Shown here: one piece after another, positions 27,270-41,000 of the stretch | How positions within the stretch are numbered: the stretch's first letter is position 1 | Layout of the letters: the number at the start of each line of letters is the position of its first letter | Origin: Tillus elongatus | Taxonomy: Eukaryota > Arthropoda > Insecta > Coleoptera > Cleridae | Direction: 5' to 3' | DNA: 64,000 bases | NCBI GenBank assembly: GCA_964006375.1 | Contig: OZ023266.1 | Location: 65,784,946-65,848,945 of the forward strand | The notes under the pieces: generated by a model | Databases searched by the model: none | What the model was told of the DNA's origin: nothing | Seen by the model: the letters and a program-made list of their open reading frames with translations, nothing else | Position numbers and translations under genes: made by a program

Positions 27270-27940
27270 GTTTAAAAATCTAATTATTTTACTTATACAT
27301 CGTACATACGTGTGAAAGTATGTCATCGGTGACAGAAAATTCAATTTCATTTTTTTTTCCATTAAACGCCGTAAAAGTGTAAAAGCATATAGAGAACATG
27401 ATGTGGGAACGAAAGTTGTTTTGTTTGTCGGTCTGTAGGTCTGTCTGTTAGTAGCCACGATAACTTTAGAACGAACTGAGACATCGTCTTCAAGTTTGGT
27501 ATACACTTAGCACCCGACAAACAAACGGTTCGGATTGTTTTTGTACGGGGTAGCGGATGAATTGGAGATGATTTGACGAAAATTGTCATTTTTTCCTTTA
27601 AACTAGAGTAATATAGCGTTTTAGGGTTTGTTTATTAGAAAAGTTTCAATTTCATCAAACATCTGGTATGCTCTGCTGAAATTAAACTAGTGGTAGAATG
27701 TGTAGGGGTATAATAGCGGTGACGAAAATTTCGAATTGTTTTTTGCTATAACGGCGTAAAATGTCTCAAAGCAATAAAAATCCAGTAACATATCGTTTCA
27801 GAAGTTTATGGGTACAAGAGACGGAATATTTCCTTTGTGGTCAAATCATGGACCCTAAATGCATTTCATGAGAATGTCTGTCTCAGAAGAGTAAATTATC
27901 ACAGCTATGTGGAAGTTATAATTCGATTTGCAGCACTATT
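27270..27940 (-). repeat. Repeat family B, copy 2 (inverted)
   Basis: Reverse complement of the family B copies at 4207 and 40325: AACTTCTGAAACG, CATAGCTGTGATAATTTA, GTTCGTTCTAAAGTTAT and CAGACAGACC-like words in the same order. Confidence 0.7.
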
Positions 27941-28409
27941 TTATGTTTGTACAAACACACATTATGTATTAATTTTATTAAAATTTATCAACTTTACTGG
28001 GCGTTCGGATTTTTTGAAAGTCAGTATATAATAGAAATATATGTATCTAGTGCGGCGAAATATCATTACGGTAATTTCGAGGCGTTTCCTTTACAAAGCT
28101 CTTGTGGCATGCATTGCATATTTATTAGCTTCTCTTAATACTTGATACGTCTATAAGAAATGATAACATCAAAGGAATGAATGCGCAATTTGGCACTAGT
28201 TGTGTAAAGAGAAGTAATGCTTCTGTGTAGTATTCGAAACGTAAAATTACTGACTAGTCATGAATTTTCACTCGACTAATAATGCCTTATAGATGTCATG
28301 ATTATGAAAATTGTACTTACACGGAACAGGATATTATATTAAAAACGTATCTGAGAAGCTTCAACAAAATAAACATGGTACATAAATACACAGATTCACT
28401 AATTAGGGG

Positions 28410-28411
<2 letters not shown>
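27941..28411. other. AT-rich, nothing recognised
   Basis: No gene or repeat family recognised. Confidence 0.5.

Positions 28412-28480
<69 letters not shown>
28412..28480. repeat. (TA)n array, 5' border of a LINE
   Basis: LINE coding sequence starts within a few bases of the array end. Confidence 0.98.
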
Positions 28481-28483
<3 letters not shown>

Positions 28484-30045
28484 GTTATATCCATAGGCTT
28501 AAAGAGGGAAAAGCTCCAGGAGTGGATGGGATAAGGGCAGATTTAGTCAAAAAAATTAAAGATTGCATCATAGAACCACTTGTTTATCTGATCAATTCCG
28601 CATACGAACAGGCTGTCTGTCCAAAGGAATTTAAAATAACAGTGGTAAAACCCGTACATAAGAAAGGCAATAGGTTGAATCCTCACAATTATAGACCAAT
28701 TTCCTTAGTCACAATGTTTACCAAGGTATATGAGATGGCCTTAAAGGCAAGAATCGACAGATTTGTGAATAGGCATGAAATCCTGTCAGATAGACAATTT
28801 GGTTTCCGGAATAAACGTTCTACGTTCTAAGATGCAATAGAGGCAGTAACAGGCGAAGTTTATGCATCATTGGATGAAAGTAAACCTTCGATAGCAGTAT
28901 TCCTGGATCTGTCTAGGGCTTTCGACACGGTCTGAAGAAAGATATTGGTTGATGTCTTGAATAAGAGGAAACAATGCGTAGAGATGGATGCTGTTAAAAG
29001 TGAGTTTGAATATACAGCACATGGTATCCCACAGGGCACCATACTGGGACCACTACTGTTTAACATGTATACGAATGCGCTGTATGCACTTGATTTTCGG
29101 GGAAAGGTCTATGGATATGCCAATGATATCGTTTTAGTTTGTAGGGGCGAGACTTGGTGGGAGGTCAAGGGAAAGATAGCCGAGGATCTGGGAAGGATGA
29201 AAATATTTTTGGACAGCAGAAAATAAAAAGTTAATGCCGATAAGACAGTTTTCGTTCCATTTTCCTCCTACGTGACGGGGCTGCCACAGTTCGCGGAGAT
29301 AGCGACAAATGACAGGAGTACCTCCTTAAAAGTGCTGAGAGTGGAAACAGTTGAATATCTGGGTGTTCGCATTGATAACAATATGAGGTGGCACGACCAG
29401 ATGAACTTTATTACCAAGAAGATTCGTTCGCAGTACAGTACATTTCGACATCTATCAAGGATATTAAATTTTAACACACTGAGACAATTTTACCGGGCGT
29501 TAGTAGAACCACATATCACATATAGAATTATAGGTTGGGGAGGTGTACGATATGTTCATTTGAGTAGTCTAAATGTGGCACAGAAGCATATACTCAAGAT
29601 AATTGGGCATAAGCCATATACATACCCAAGTGATGCAATTTACGCGGAATCGAACATAATGGCTGCTAGACAAATGTTCTTCTTTAGATGTGTGACAAGA
29701 CAGTTCTCCGAAGAAAAGAGGTATTCCAGGTATGCCAACAACATGAGAAATACACATAGGATATTACCTGTCCCTCGTATGCAGAAGGCAGTAAGTCAGA
29801 GGTCGTATATCTATCAAAAACCTCGAATGTTCAATAAACTCCCAGAAAGAATACGTACTGTTAACACTTTGAGACGGTTCAAGAGAGAAGTGAGGGAATA
29901 TATTATGGAGACTCCTAGACAGGAGATTCATTCGTTTGTTAATGTAGAAACATAGAATGAAATCAGAAAGCAGGTTTTTACGTGCACGTGTGTGTTGCTG
30001 TGCGCGTATATGAGTGCGGGTATGTATATGTGTGTGTATAAGAGC

Positions 30046-30076
<31 letters not shown>

Positions 30077-30385
30077 TTATTATAAGTGTGAGATGGTTGT
30101 ATGTGTGGTGTGAATAAGAGAGATAGTGTGTATAAAAGTAAAGAGTATATGAGTGCGTGTATGGGTGTGTATGTGAGAGAGTGAGAAGTATTGTAAATTA
30201 ATTTAGGACTGTATATCCTCCTTATAGGTCACTAATATTGGAAAGATGCAGAGTGCTAATTGTGTTGATGTTCTTTATCACTATTGTAAAGTCGCACATA
30301 AGCTATTACCTTTCGCGACTATAATATTATAGGTTTATTATTGTCATCATAATACTGAATTGAGTTGAATAAACTTTATTATTAT
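28481..30385 (+). pseudogene. 5'-truncated LINE reverse transcriptase with 3' tail
   Basis: Reverse transcriptase of a jockey/CR1-type non-LTR retrotransposon, lacking endonuclease. Visible in order: LKEGKAPGVDGIRADLV (finger), NYRPISLVTMFTKVYE, FGFRNKRST, LDLSRAFDTV (catalytic motif A), GIPQGTILGPLLFNMYTNAL, the YADD motif changed to YAND, then VEYLGVRIDNNMRWHDQM and a C-terminal domain to a stop at 29955. Three in-frame stops (after RSTF, DTV and DSRK) and the D to N change in the active site make it dead. The downstream 430 bases are GT-rich with (GA)n at about 30047-30075 and end in an ATT/TAT tail at 30370-30385. Both ends touch (TA)n arrays. Confidence 0.88.
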
Positions 30386-30413
30386 TATATATATATATAT
30401 TTTTATATATATA

Positions 30414-30500
<87 letters not shown>
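30385..30500. repeat. (TA)n array, 3' border of a LINE
   Basis: TA array with two interruptions (TTTTA near 30401, TTA near 30420). Confidence 0.97.
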
Positions 30501-30974
<474 letters not shown>

Positions 30975-31121
30975 TATCGCTAAAGCGAACGTTATAGCTA
31001 TATAAATTGTAGTAATTGTCAGGCAAATTATTTATTTTCTTAAATACCTAACATATTAGTTTCACTAAATAAATCTCAACAACTGTCGGAATTTTATTAT
31101 TGTTGAAAACCTCTCGACAAG

Positions 31122-31538
31122 ATTCCCGAAACTCAAGGTTAAAAATTAGGCGCATGATGCGTTTTTGATGTAGGAGAACCCTAGCTGCGTCCATCACTTG
31201 ACCCCCACGATACAATGTTATAATATATAGCTGAGTGGCCAAGAGCATAGTACACAGTTGACAGGCCATCTAACTTAAGGTAGGACTTTAAAGTCTTTAA
31301 AATGTAAACACATCTGTTCAGCCTTGAGCAGACTAATTCCCGAAACTCAAGATTAAAAATTAGGCGCATGATGCGTTTTTGATGTTGGAGAACACTAGCT
31401 GTGTCCGTCGCTTGACCCTCACGATACAATGTTATAATATATAGCTGAGTGGCCAAGAGCATAGTACGCGGTCGACAGGCCATCTAAATTAAGGTAGGAC
31501 TTTAAAGTCTTTAAAATGTAAACAGCCTTGAGCAGACT
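31122..31538. repeat. Tandem duplication, about 214-bp unit
   Basis: Copies 31122-31335 and 31336-31538 share ATTCCCGAAACTCAAG through CCTTGAGCAGACT. The second lacks 10 bases (CATCTGTTCA). Several substitutions indicate moderate age. Confidence 0.88.
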
Positions 31539-31724
31539 GCATCAACGTTATTAAACCAGGAGAAAACTTTGTCAATTATTATTTTCAGAAATGATGTGGA
31601 GACAACAGAAGTAAATGAGCTGCGATTGAAGTCAACATTCATGTCAACACGTGGACTCAACTTAGTTAAAAAATGTGGCAAATGAGTTTTGTCTTACTTT
31701 ATAATCATACTGCTTTTTATTCAC

Positions 31725-31990
31725 CAGCTGCAGAATTCATGTAAAACGTTATTAATTTTGTTGTAAAACGTTATTAATTTTGTTGTAGAGAGATAGAAAC
31801 TTTGAGGCTGACACTAAAATTGACGCATCGTCAGCGTACTTGAATATCAGTCCATTCAATATATATTTACAGCTGATGAATTCCTGTAAAACGTTACTAA
31901 CTTTGTTCTAGCGAGATAGAATATTTGAGGCTGACACTAAAATTGACGTATCGTCAGCGTACATGAATATCAGTCCATTCCATCTATATT
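31725..31990. repeat. Tandem duplication of the YADD segment, about 145 bp
   Basis: Copies start CAGCTGCAGAATTC (31725) and CAGCTGATGAATTC (31870). Within the first, a 22-base word GTAAAACGTTATTAATTTTG plus TT is itself doubled. Confidence 0.85.
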
Positions 31991-32220
31991 TTGGGAAGTC
32001 ATTAACACATCCACATCAATCAGGAACAACAGCAGGCCCAAAATACCTCCTTGTGGGGCTCCAGTGTTTATGACTTTGGAGCCTAATAAGGCACTGTCCG
32101 TCATAACAACGAGCTTTCTGTTGGACAGAGATGACCGAATCCAGTTGTTCAAATTCCCTCTAACTCCGAGACAATGCAGTTTGTCACAAACAAAGCTTTA
32201 TCGCGTCGAACGCACAGAAC

Positions 32221-32221
<1 letters not shown>

Positions 32222-32315
<94 letters not shown>
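32222..32315. repeat. (TA)n array, 5' border of a LINE fragment
   Basis: Separates the LINE fragment at 30975-32221 from sequence leading to repeat A. Confidence 0.98.
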
Positions 32316-32317
<2 letters not shown>

Positions 32318-32393
32318 CATATGTAACATCATATTAAGTCAACAAAGAGACTCGAAACTCAAAAACATGAACTCGTTAACAGTAGTAAAAACT

Positions 32394-33680
<1,287 letters not shown>

Positions 33681-34563
33681 AAGCGTCGAACAAAGTGTCT
33701 GATTGATCTTCCCTCGTAGTCATAAAATTTACACCCTACATTTCCTATACTAAAAACAATAGAGCAAATAATAATAATTTATCAAAATGGTTGCTTCTTT
33801 CCGATGTTTCTGGAACGAAAAGGTCACGAGAGTACGTCACGGAAGTGTCTGGAGTAAATAAGATAATTTCGCTGCTGAAAGTAAATACATAATAATGTTT
33901 CATTATCCAACAATGCGGTTATTTAAGGGAGGATTACTCGGAAAACAGTTTGCCGTGTAATTTAATTTAGGCCCTGCCCAATTAAGTTTGTACAGTGCGA
34001 GCAGTAGATAACTTGTGTTACCATCGTCCTTTGTTTGCGTCTAACCAGTTGCTTAAAATATTATTAAAATTTTGGTTTTATGATGTCAGATGTTAGCGTT
34101 AACTTTTATATTAAACTTTGATTGACAGTTAAAATTTTGACTAATGTTGGTTGCTTTGGATGTAAATCACGATGAAAGGTCGTACAATATTCTTTTTATC
34201 CAGAAGTTATAAAGTGAATAAATTACTTTTGTTTGCATCTTCACCGATATACGTTTACGTAGGCTTGACTTGGGATTTAAAAAAACATATTAGCTCACAG
34301 TCAGCTTTTCACCTTTGCCATTAAACAAAAAAAAACTTCTTTTATGATTTATGTGCTGTAAAATTAGGTTTTTAATTTGATGAAAAATATGTATGTTTTG
34401 CCACATAATTCATCATATAAAATTTTCGTAGAAAAAGGAGATTGTTACATTTTTTTTTATGCCTAAATCAGCGCGAACTAAACTACATTTTTGGGGTCAG
34501 TGAAAATTTTTATTTTTCTTATAAATAAATAAATAACTGTAGTTAAAGATATTGTCAAAAAGT
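33681..34563. other. AT-rich, nothing recognised
   Basis: Spacer between repeat A copies 1 and 2; no gene or family recognised. Confidence 0.5.
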
Positions 34564-35638
34564 CTGGACGTAGCAAGTGCGTTATCGTAGTGAATTTTCA
34601 ATACCAAATATATGTGTTTTTTTAAGAAAGCAGGCATCAAATTTGTTTACCAGTATAACCTATATAGTAGAAACAATGTGCCATGTTTCATCAAAATACC
34701 TTTATTGTTTAAAAATGTACAAAAATGTCCGAAAGTAAACCTAAGGTGTTCCCGAAAAAACCGGTTTCTTGGTTAACTTTATAGGTTAATAGCAAATTAA
34801 GCTATTTAATTTTGTAGCATTTAATCAAAATTCTCTACCATAACGCACTTGCTGCGTCCCTAATTTCTTTTCTTACAAACATGCATTATATTTCGATGGA
34901 AAAGGCAAGAATGCAATAACATAAGGCGTGTTCGATTAAAAATAGAAAGAAACTTTGTATCACCAACGACTTATGGGCCAGCCTGTGATTTCAGAAATAT
35001 TTTTTTAAGATGTAGCTCAAGACACCCTATAATTAATGTATACATTTTTTTCGTATCTTGTAAAATAACATATATATTGAGCTTTACTGATTTTTTACGA
35101 AAATTCGACAAAATTATATACCATTAAACGATAAACTCTATAGGTAAGACTAGTGCCAATGCATCAGAGAAAGGGTCTATTTGAAATGAATTTTCTGGAA
35201 ATATTTTAGTAAAATGAAGGACAATGACGGTTGAAGATAAGACTTCAGGATTTGTAAAACATTCTTCTTGAAACATTTTCTTTCCATAGCCCGTATTAGT
35301 TCCAGGTTCTTTGCCTAAATGTTGCCAATTTTAACGTTTTAAGGAAAACGCCAATTTATTTTACTTTAAATTCCTATAACTTTGTCTTTCAACTTAGAGG
35401 TCTAAATTTGGTACGCGACTTACCTATAATGACGTAAAATGTGCACCAAATTTGGTTGTCGTTTCTTTGTCATTTCCGGAGATATAATTCTTTTTCGAAA
35501 GAAAACACGAATATTCCGGGAAAACCTGCACTGATTTTCCTGGCTAACGAACTTATCCAAGCCACTTGCAAAAGGAAGGTATTTACCAAATTTAAGGAAA
35601 ATCGGCCAATTATTTTTTGAGTTATCGGTGTGATATAT

Positions 35639-35710
<72 letters not shown>

Positions 35711-35815
35711 ATATAAAAATTGAAACTGACCCCGGATATCTGTTCTAGGGGGCCTAATTAGCGCTCATTTGAAGAAATTTTTACAAAATTCCCAAGTCGG
35801 GGTCTCCCCAACTGA
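34564..35815 (+). repeat. Repeat A, full copy 2
   Basis: Same order of parts as copy 1, in direct orientation. The bounded module is 34564-34860 and includes about 60 bases absent from copy 1. The end hairpin is lost (the copy ends in GGTCTCCCC then unrelated text). Confidence 0.88.
35635..35707. repeat. (TA)n array in repeat A copy 2
   Basis: At the standard site after TTATCGGTGTGATATATAG. Confidence 0.98.
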
Positions 35816-36054
35816 AAAATGGGATTTTAGAGTTTCGCGTATAAAGAAACTAAAAACACATTGTCACAGCTATTTCGCTATTTCCACCTTCCTATTTGAT
35901 GGCGAGTTCCAAACTTCCACCTAGTTTCGCCTTCTTTGGTACACTATCAGCTTTCTTATTTTTTGTGTGCGTCATATTGGATTTTGACATCACATGATTC
36001 CTGTTATTTTAGTTATTGTTAGGTTAGTTATAATATATAGGTATCGATGATGCG

Positions 36055-36347
<293 letters not shown>

Positions 36348-36860
36348 TTGACAATGGAAGATATGGAGTATAATATAATTATAGGCACTGACGAAATGGA
36401 AAAACGTAAAATTATAATTGATTACCTAAAAAAGTACATAGTAATTCGCAACGAAAGAGTAAAAATGGAAAGATTTAATGAAAATGACAAATATGGGGAG
36501 GATGGTAGTGTAGTTAGAAATAGTATGCAGATAAACTGCGAAGAAAATGACAAATATGGGGAGGATGGTAGTGTAGTTAGAAATATTATGCAGATAAACT
36601 GCGAAGAAAATAACGAATATGGGGAGGATGGTAGTGTAGTAGGAAATATTGTGATAGAAGATCACCTTTTTTTAAATAAAGAGAAAGCTATATGCGAAAT
36701 AAGGTATAGCCGATATGAAGATGAAATATGTGAAGAAAATGGGGATAGTATGCCGATAAACTGCGAAGAAAAATATATGAAGCAAATAAAGGAAGCGCTA
36801 GAAATAATAAAGGGAACCGTGATATGTTACGTGTTTTTAATGGATCAAGTAGAAATACAA
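36348..36860 (+). pseudogene. Retrotransposon-derived frame with 63-bp tandem repeats
   Basis: An open frame from ATG 36348. The start, [20 protein letters not shown], resembles the C-terminal part of gypsy-type aspartic proteases (IIG-D followed by a hydrophobic strand). Residues about 45-105 are almost three copies of a 21-residue unit around [13 protein letters not shown] and MQINCEE, encoded by 63-bp direct repeats. The frame then runs into a SINE at 36861 and ends inside it at 37085, so the listed 245-residue length is misleading. No catalytic DTG is present. It may be a relic kept open by chance; the protease call is tentative. Confidence 0.4.
36483..36652 (+). repeat. 63-bp coding tandem repeat, about 2.7 copies
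   Basis: The word TATGGGGAGGATGGTAGTGT occurs three times, the first near 36491 and then every 63 bases, with few substitutions. Confidence 0.92.
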
Positions 36861-37190
36861 GAGAGCCTCGGTGGTTCAGTGGTAAGGAGGTGTACATCTG
36901 AACCGAGGTGTACCGGGTTCGATTTCCATTTAAGTTTTTTTAGTTCATACTGTATAATTAACATCAACCGAGGTTTTGGCATTGTACTTGAACAAGTTTT
37001 ATGTCCGCACGTTCCGCCCTTCGGAGGGGGCGTAAAGGCGTCGGCCCCGTGTCCATGTGATGTTGGGCACGTTAAATATCTCTAACCTCTTTACAGAAGG
37101 GTAAGCGTTTGGTAAAATTTCCAGGATAGTGAAGTAAAACTACTCCTTGGCGTCGGTGATTGACCATAGTCGCGAAAATAGGCAGATGTT
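36861..37190 (+). mobile_element. tRNA-derived SINE (family S1), plus copy
   Basis: Head GCCTCGGTGGTTCAGTGGTA (box A) and GGGTTCGATTTCC (box B), body with CGCCCTTCGGAGGGGGCGTA, and the 3' end CATAGTCGCGAAAATAGGC followed by an A-rich tail (AAATAAAAAAATAAAAATA). Best-preserved promoter head of the family apart from 62082. No clear target duplication. Confidence 0.85.
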
Positions 37191-37547
37191 AAAAATAAAA
37201 AAATAAAAATAGAATGCAATAATATCGGACAACATAAACTTAAACGACAATTAATAATGTAATAGCATTAAAAAGAAAAACAAGAAAATAACAACAACTA
37301 CAATAAATGTTTAAAACAAAAGCTAGAAAATAATAGCAATAACAGTAAAAATCTCTGGACGCAGCAAGTGCGTTATGGTAGCGAATTTTCTTTAAAATAT
37401 TTTTAATAGCAAATGTCTTTCTTTGATGAAAGCAGGCATCAAACTTAGTTGCCTATATAGTAGAAGCAATCTACCATATTTCATTGAAATAAATTTATTG
37501 TTTGAAAATATATAAACATTTTTCAAAAGTCTAGATGCAGCAAATCT

Positions 37548-37559
37548 GTTATGGAAGTG
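37548..37559 (+). repeat. 12-bp target duplication of SINE S2, left
   Basis: GTTATGGAAGTG, exact match to 37740-37751. Confidence 0.9.
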
Positions 37560-37739
37560 CTTTTTTTTTTAATTTAATATTATTGGCTGCGGCATCTCAG
37601 GCCATTAGCACATTCTTTCCCATCATTTAATATTTTTTACGAATCTTCCAGACAAAGTCAACTTGGCTCGCCCAGGAATCGAACCCGGGACCTCTCGCTT
37701 TGCAGGCTGGCACTTAGCCACCTGCGCCACGAGGGCGTC
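37560..37739 (-). mobile_element. tRNA-derived SINE (family S2) with 12-bp target duplication
   Basis: On the minus strand: GCCCTCGTGGCGCAGGTGGC (box A), 40 bases, CCGGGTTCGATTCCTGGG (box B), a tail of about 100 bases with no S1 similarity, and an A run (T run at 37561-37571). GTTATGGAAGTG flanks both ends. The tRNA-like head is unusually well kept, and the insertion hit the left word of the repeat A module. A true tRNA gene is unlikely because the poly(A) and duplication mark retrotransposition. Confidence 0.88.
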
Positions 37740-37751
37740 GTTATGGAAGTG
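37740..37751 (+). repeat. 12-bp target duplication of SINE S2, right
   Basis: GTTATGGAAGTG. Confidence 0.9.
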
Positions 37752-37903
37752 AATTTCCATAAAAATGTTTTTAATAGCAAATGTGAGCAGGCATCAATCT
37801 GATTACCGGTACAGCCTATGTGGTAGAAACAATGTACTATATTTTAACAAAATTACTTATGGTTTGAAAATACACAAATTTTCCGAAAATAAACTTAACT
37901 GTT

Positions 37904-38930
37904 GGCAGGTTTCTGAAAAAAGTTTTTTGAAAAACGTTCGGGAGCTAAACTGCAAATTTACCGAAAATTCGCGACAAAACTCACTTACTGCGTCCAGTGT
38001 TTTTTCTTACAAACGCATCATATTTCGATAAAAAATGCATTAACCAATTTGGTCTACGAAAATTAGTTAAACAAAAATTATACACCCCTACTTACTCCTG
38101 GTCCCGTAACTTCCTTGGGGAGTGTGAACAAAAAATTTTCCTTGGGGTTTGAGGATCCAGGGGGGTGGAGGTATAGGCAGGTTTCTGAAAACAGTTTTTT
38201 GAAAAGCGTTCGGGAGCTAAACTGCAAATTTACCGAAAATTTGCTACCAAAACGCACTTACTGCGTCCAGATTTTTTTCTTACAAACGCATCATATTTCG
38301 ACAAAAAATGCAAAAATGCATTAACGAATTTGTTCTATGAAATTTAGCTAAAAAAAATTATGCACCCCTACTCACTCCTGGTCCCGTAACTTCCTTGGGG
38401 GGTGTGAACAAGAAATTTTTCTTGGGGTTTGTGGATTCAGGGGGGCCCTAGGCAGGTTTCTGAAAACAGTTTTTTGAAAGGAGTTCGGGAGCTAAACTGC
38501 AAATTTACCGAAAATTCGCTACCAAAACGCACTTACTGCGTCCAGTTTTTTTTCTTACAAACGCATCATATTTCGATAAAAAATGCAAAAATGCATTAAC
38601 GAATTTGTTGTAAAAAAATTAGCTAAAAAAATTATGCACCCCTACTCACCCCTGGTCCCGTGACTTCCTTGGGGAGTGTGAACAAGAATTATTTTTTTGG
38701 GGTTTGTGGATCCAGGGGGGGGCTAGGCAGGTTTCTTAAAACAGTGTTTTGAAAAGCGTTCGAGAACTAAACTGCAAATTTACCGAAAATTTGCTACCAA
38801 AACGCACTTACTGCGTCCAGATTTTTTTCTTATAAACGCATCATATTTCGATAAAAAATGCAAAAATGCATTAATAAATTTGTTCTACGATAATTAGCTA
38901 AAAAAAATTATAGACCGTTAAACCATAAAC
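37904..38930 (+). repeat. 275-bp tandem array, four units
   Basis: GGCAGGTTTCT(G/T)AAAA starts units at 37904, 38176, 38451 and 38726 (steps 272, 275, 275). Each holds ACGCACTTACTGCGTCCAG, the inverted word of repeat A, then TTTCTTACAAACGCATCAT and ACTTCCTTGGGG. The first unit lacks part of the start. Two frames (37765-38031 and 38115-38324) share this peptide repeat and are not genes. Confidence 0.92.
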
Positions 38931-39487
38931 TTCACTAACCCTACAAATAAATATCCAAAAGCCACCAAACTTAACTAAACTGACAGCTAAAGCATCAGAG
39001 AAAGGGTCTATTTGAAATGGATATTCTGTAAATATTTTAGTAAAATGAAGGGCAATGACGGTTGAATCTGAAACTTAAGGGTTTACAGAACATTTTTCTT
39101 GCAACATTTTCTTTTCACAAACAGTATTTGTTTCACATTATTTGCTTAAACATTGCCAATTTTGACGTTTAAAATTGCGAGTTTGACGTTTTGCGGAAAA
39201 CTCCAAAATTTGTTACTTTAACTGCCCATAACTTCTTTGTCTTTGCAGCTAGGGACCTAAGTTTTGGTACAAAGTTCACTCTTTATAATACAAATATGCG
39301 TACGAAATTTCGTTGCCCTAACTTTGTTATTTCCGGAGATATGAATTTTTTTATAAAGAAAATACAAAATTTTCCGGGAAAACCTGGTCGGGTTTTCCTG
39401 ACTAACGAACTTATCCAAGCCACTTGCAAAAGGAAGGTACTCTGCAAATTTTATCAAGATCGGTCCATTATTTTTTGAGTTATCGGT

Positions 39488-39604
<117 letters not shown>

Positions 39605-39644
39605 ACAGATCTCCCCATAAGCGAATTTTTTTAAAAAAATTCGC

Positions 39645-39965
39645 TAATATAAATAATGTCCAAAAATCTGGCCGTTTTGATTGATGAATAGTTCTGCACG
39701 TTTCCTAGCATTTAGCACAGCTTTCTGAACAGCCCTCCTGGGAAATATATTGAATGCATTGTGGAGTCTTGCTCTGTGCTCCTCAACGTTTTTGGGTGAT
39801 ATCTGCGGTAAATTTGTTTGTTTACCGCTCCTCATAAAAAATAATCAAGTGGATTCAAGTCTAGGGATTTAGCAGGCCATTCCACTAATCTGCCATTTCC
39901 GATTCAGTGATTTGGAAATTCTTGATTTAAGTAATTTACCGTCGTACGGGCAGTAAAACGAAATA
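39645..39965 (-). pseudogene. DD41D-type transposase C-terminal fragment
   Basis: The minus strand reads TVNYLNQEFPNH, a stop where WIG would continue, then GNGRLVEWPAKSLDLNPLDY with FL and a stop in place of W, followed after a frameshift by QISPKNVEEHRARLHNAFNI and a C-terminus to about 39645. This covers the end of the second block to the C-terminus. SLDL replaces the usual SPDL. The subfamily differs from the intact gene. Confidence 0.75.
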
Positions 39966-40324
39966 TCGGAGACAGAAAAGATAAGAAATAGGTTTCGATT
40001 ACTTATTTTGGAAATATATAGTTCGCGCTTATTTGAAGAAATTTTTTCAAAAGTTAATAGTCAAGATCTAGTTGATTTTTTGAAGGAAATTCACTAAAAA
40101 TCCAATAAAACATTTCGCCGGATCAGCTGGCCACAAAGGAAAATAAAAGGTAGTATTATTACCTTTGAATACCACTCAGAAAATATATGTTATGGTAGTT
40201 TATCTATTAATGCAAGATTTGCTTTAAACAAACAATTCGACAAAAAAAATTAGATTTCGTAATATAAACTTCACGGCTTTATGTACCTACTTTATAGCAA
40301 GATTATTTATATTACTCACTTATC
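39966..40324. repeat. Remnant of a repeat A right end
   Basis: GTTCGCGCTTATTTGAAGAA at about 40021 and a hairpin-like GTTGATTTTTTGAAGG...AATTCACT at about 40070-40096 match the end of repeat A; the rest is unrecognised. Confidence 0.5.
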
Positions 40325-41000
40325 ATAGTGTTGCAAATTGAATCATAACTTCCACATAGCCGTGGTAATCTACTCTCCTCAGGAAGATATTCTCATGAGT
40401 GAATTTAGGGTCCATGACTTTACCACAAAGAAAATATCGATATTTCTGTACCCATAAACTTCTGAAACGTTATATTAATCTAGTTGTAACGAAAAAACCT
40501 CAATTTTCACCAAATCACCCCTTATTTATTCCGTACCCCCTGAAGCGATCTTAACCAAAAACAATTAGATCCTTGTCGGGTGCTAACTAGATACCAAATT
40601 TGAAGATGATATCTCAATTCGTTTGAAAGTTAGCGCGCCTACTAACAGACATACGTACAGGCCGACAACATCCCCAAACATTTAGCGCCGGATTTAATAT
40701 CTACACAGAATGTTTGATGAAACTGAAAGTTTGCTAATAAACAAACGCTAAATCGTTATATTATTCGAGTCTTAACGAAACAATTAAATTTTTTACTAAA
40801 GCACCCCCTATTCATCACTTACCCCGTGGAGCGTGTTTACCGAAAAACAATCCGAACCGTTTGTTTATCGGGTGCGAACACTATACTGAATTTGAAGACG
40901 ATGTCTCAATTTGTTTTAAAGTTGTGGTGCATACACAAAAAATGTTCGTTCCCAAATCATGTTTTTAATATGTTTTGACACTTTTTAAGATGTTTAAGCG
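40325..41000 (+). repeat. Repeat family B, copy 3
   Basis: Same landmarks as copy 1 (CACATAGCCGTGGTAATCTA, CACCAAATCACCCC, TTGTCGGGTGCTAACT), including the internal duplication of the middle part. Confidence 0.7.

Larger units (their letters stand above)
30975..32221 (-). pseudogene. LINE reverse transcriptase fragment with internal tandem duplications
   Basis: Minus-strand coding fragments in order: CAFDAIKL-like text, WIRSSLSNRKLVVMTDSAL, NTGAPQGGILGLLLFLIDVD, YADDTSILVSASN (active site kept), then HQKRIMRLIFNLEFRESCRE from the C-terminal domain. Both true ends are missing: the fragment starts and stops inside coding sequence exactly at (TA)n arrays (32222 and 30974). Two internal tandem duplications repeat the YADD segment and the C-terminal segment. 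Stops and frameshifts are frequent. Non-LTR identity is firm; the clade is not assigned. Confidence 0.82.

Noticed and set aside
37560..37739. Functional tRNA gene
   Set aside because: A and B boxes are good, but the poly(A) tail and exact target duplication mark a retroposed SINE. No clear acceptor stem pairing was confirmed.
37765..38324. Two frames sharing peptides (SENSFLKSVRELNCKFTEN)
   Set aside because: Produced by the 275-bp tandem array; stops differ between units and no other copy of repeat A keeps the frame.
37904..38930. Regularly spaced repeats considered as a CRISPR array
   Set aside because: Units are 275 bp, tandem without unique spacers, and the context is eukaryotic.
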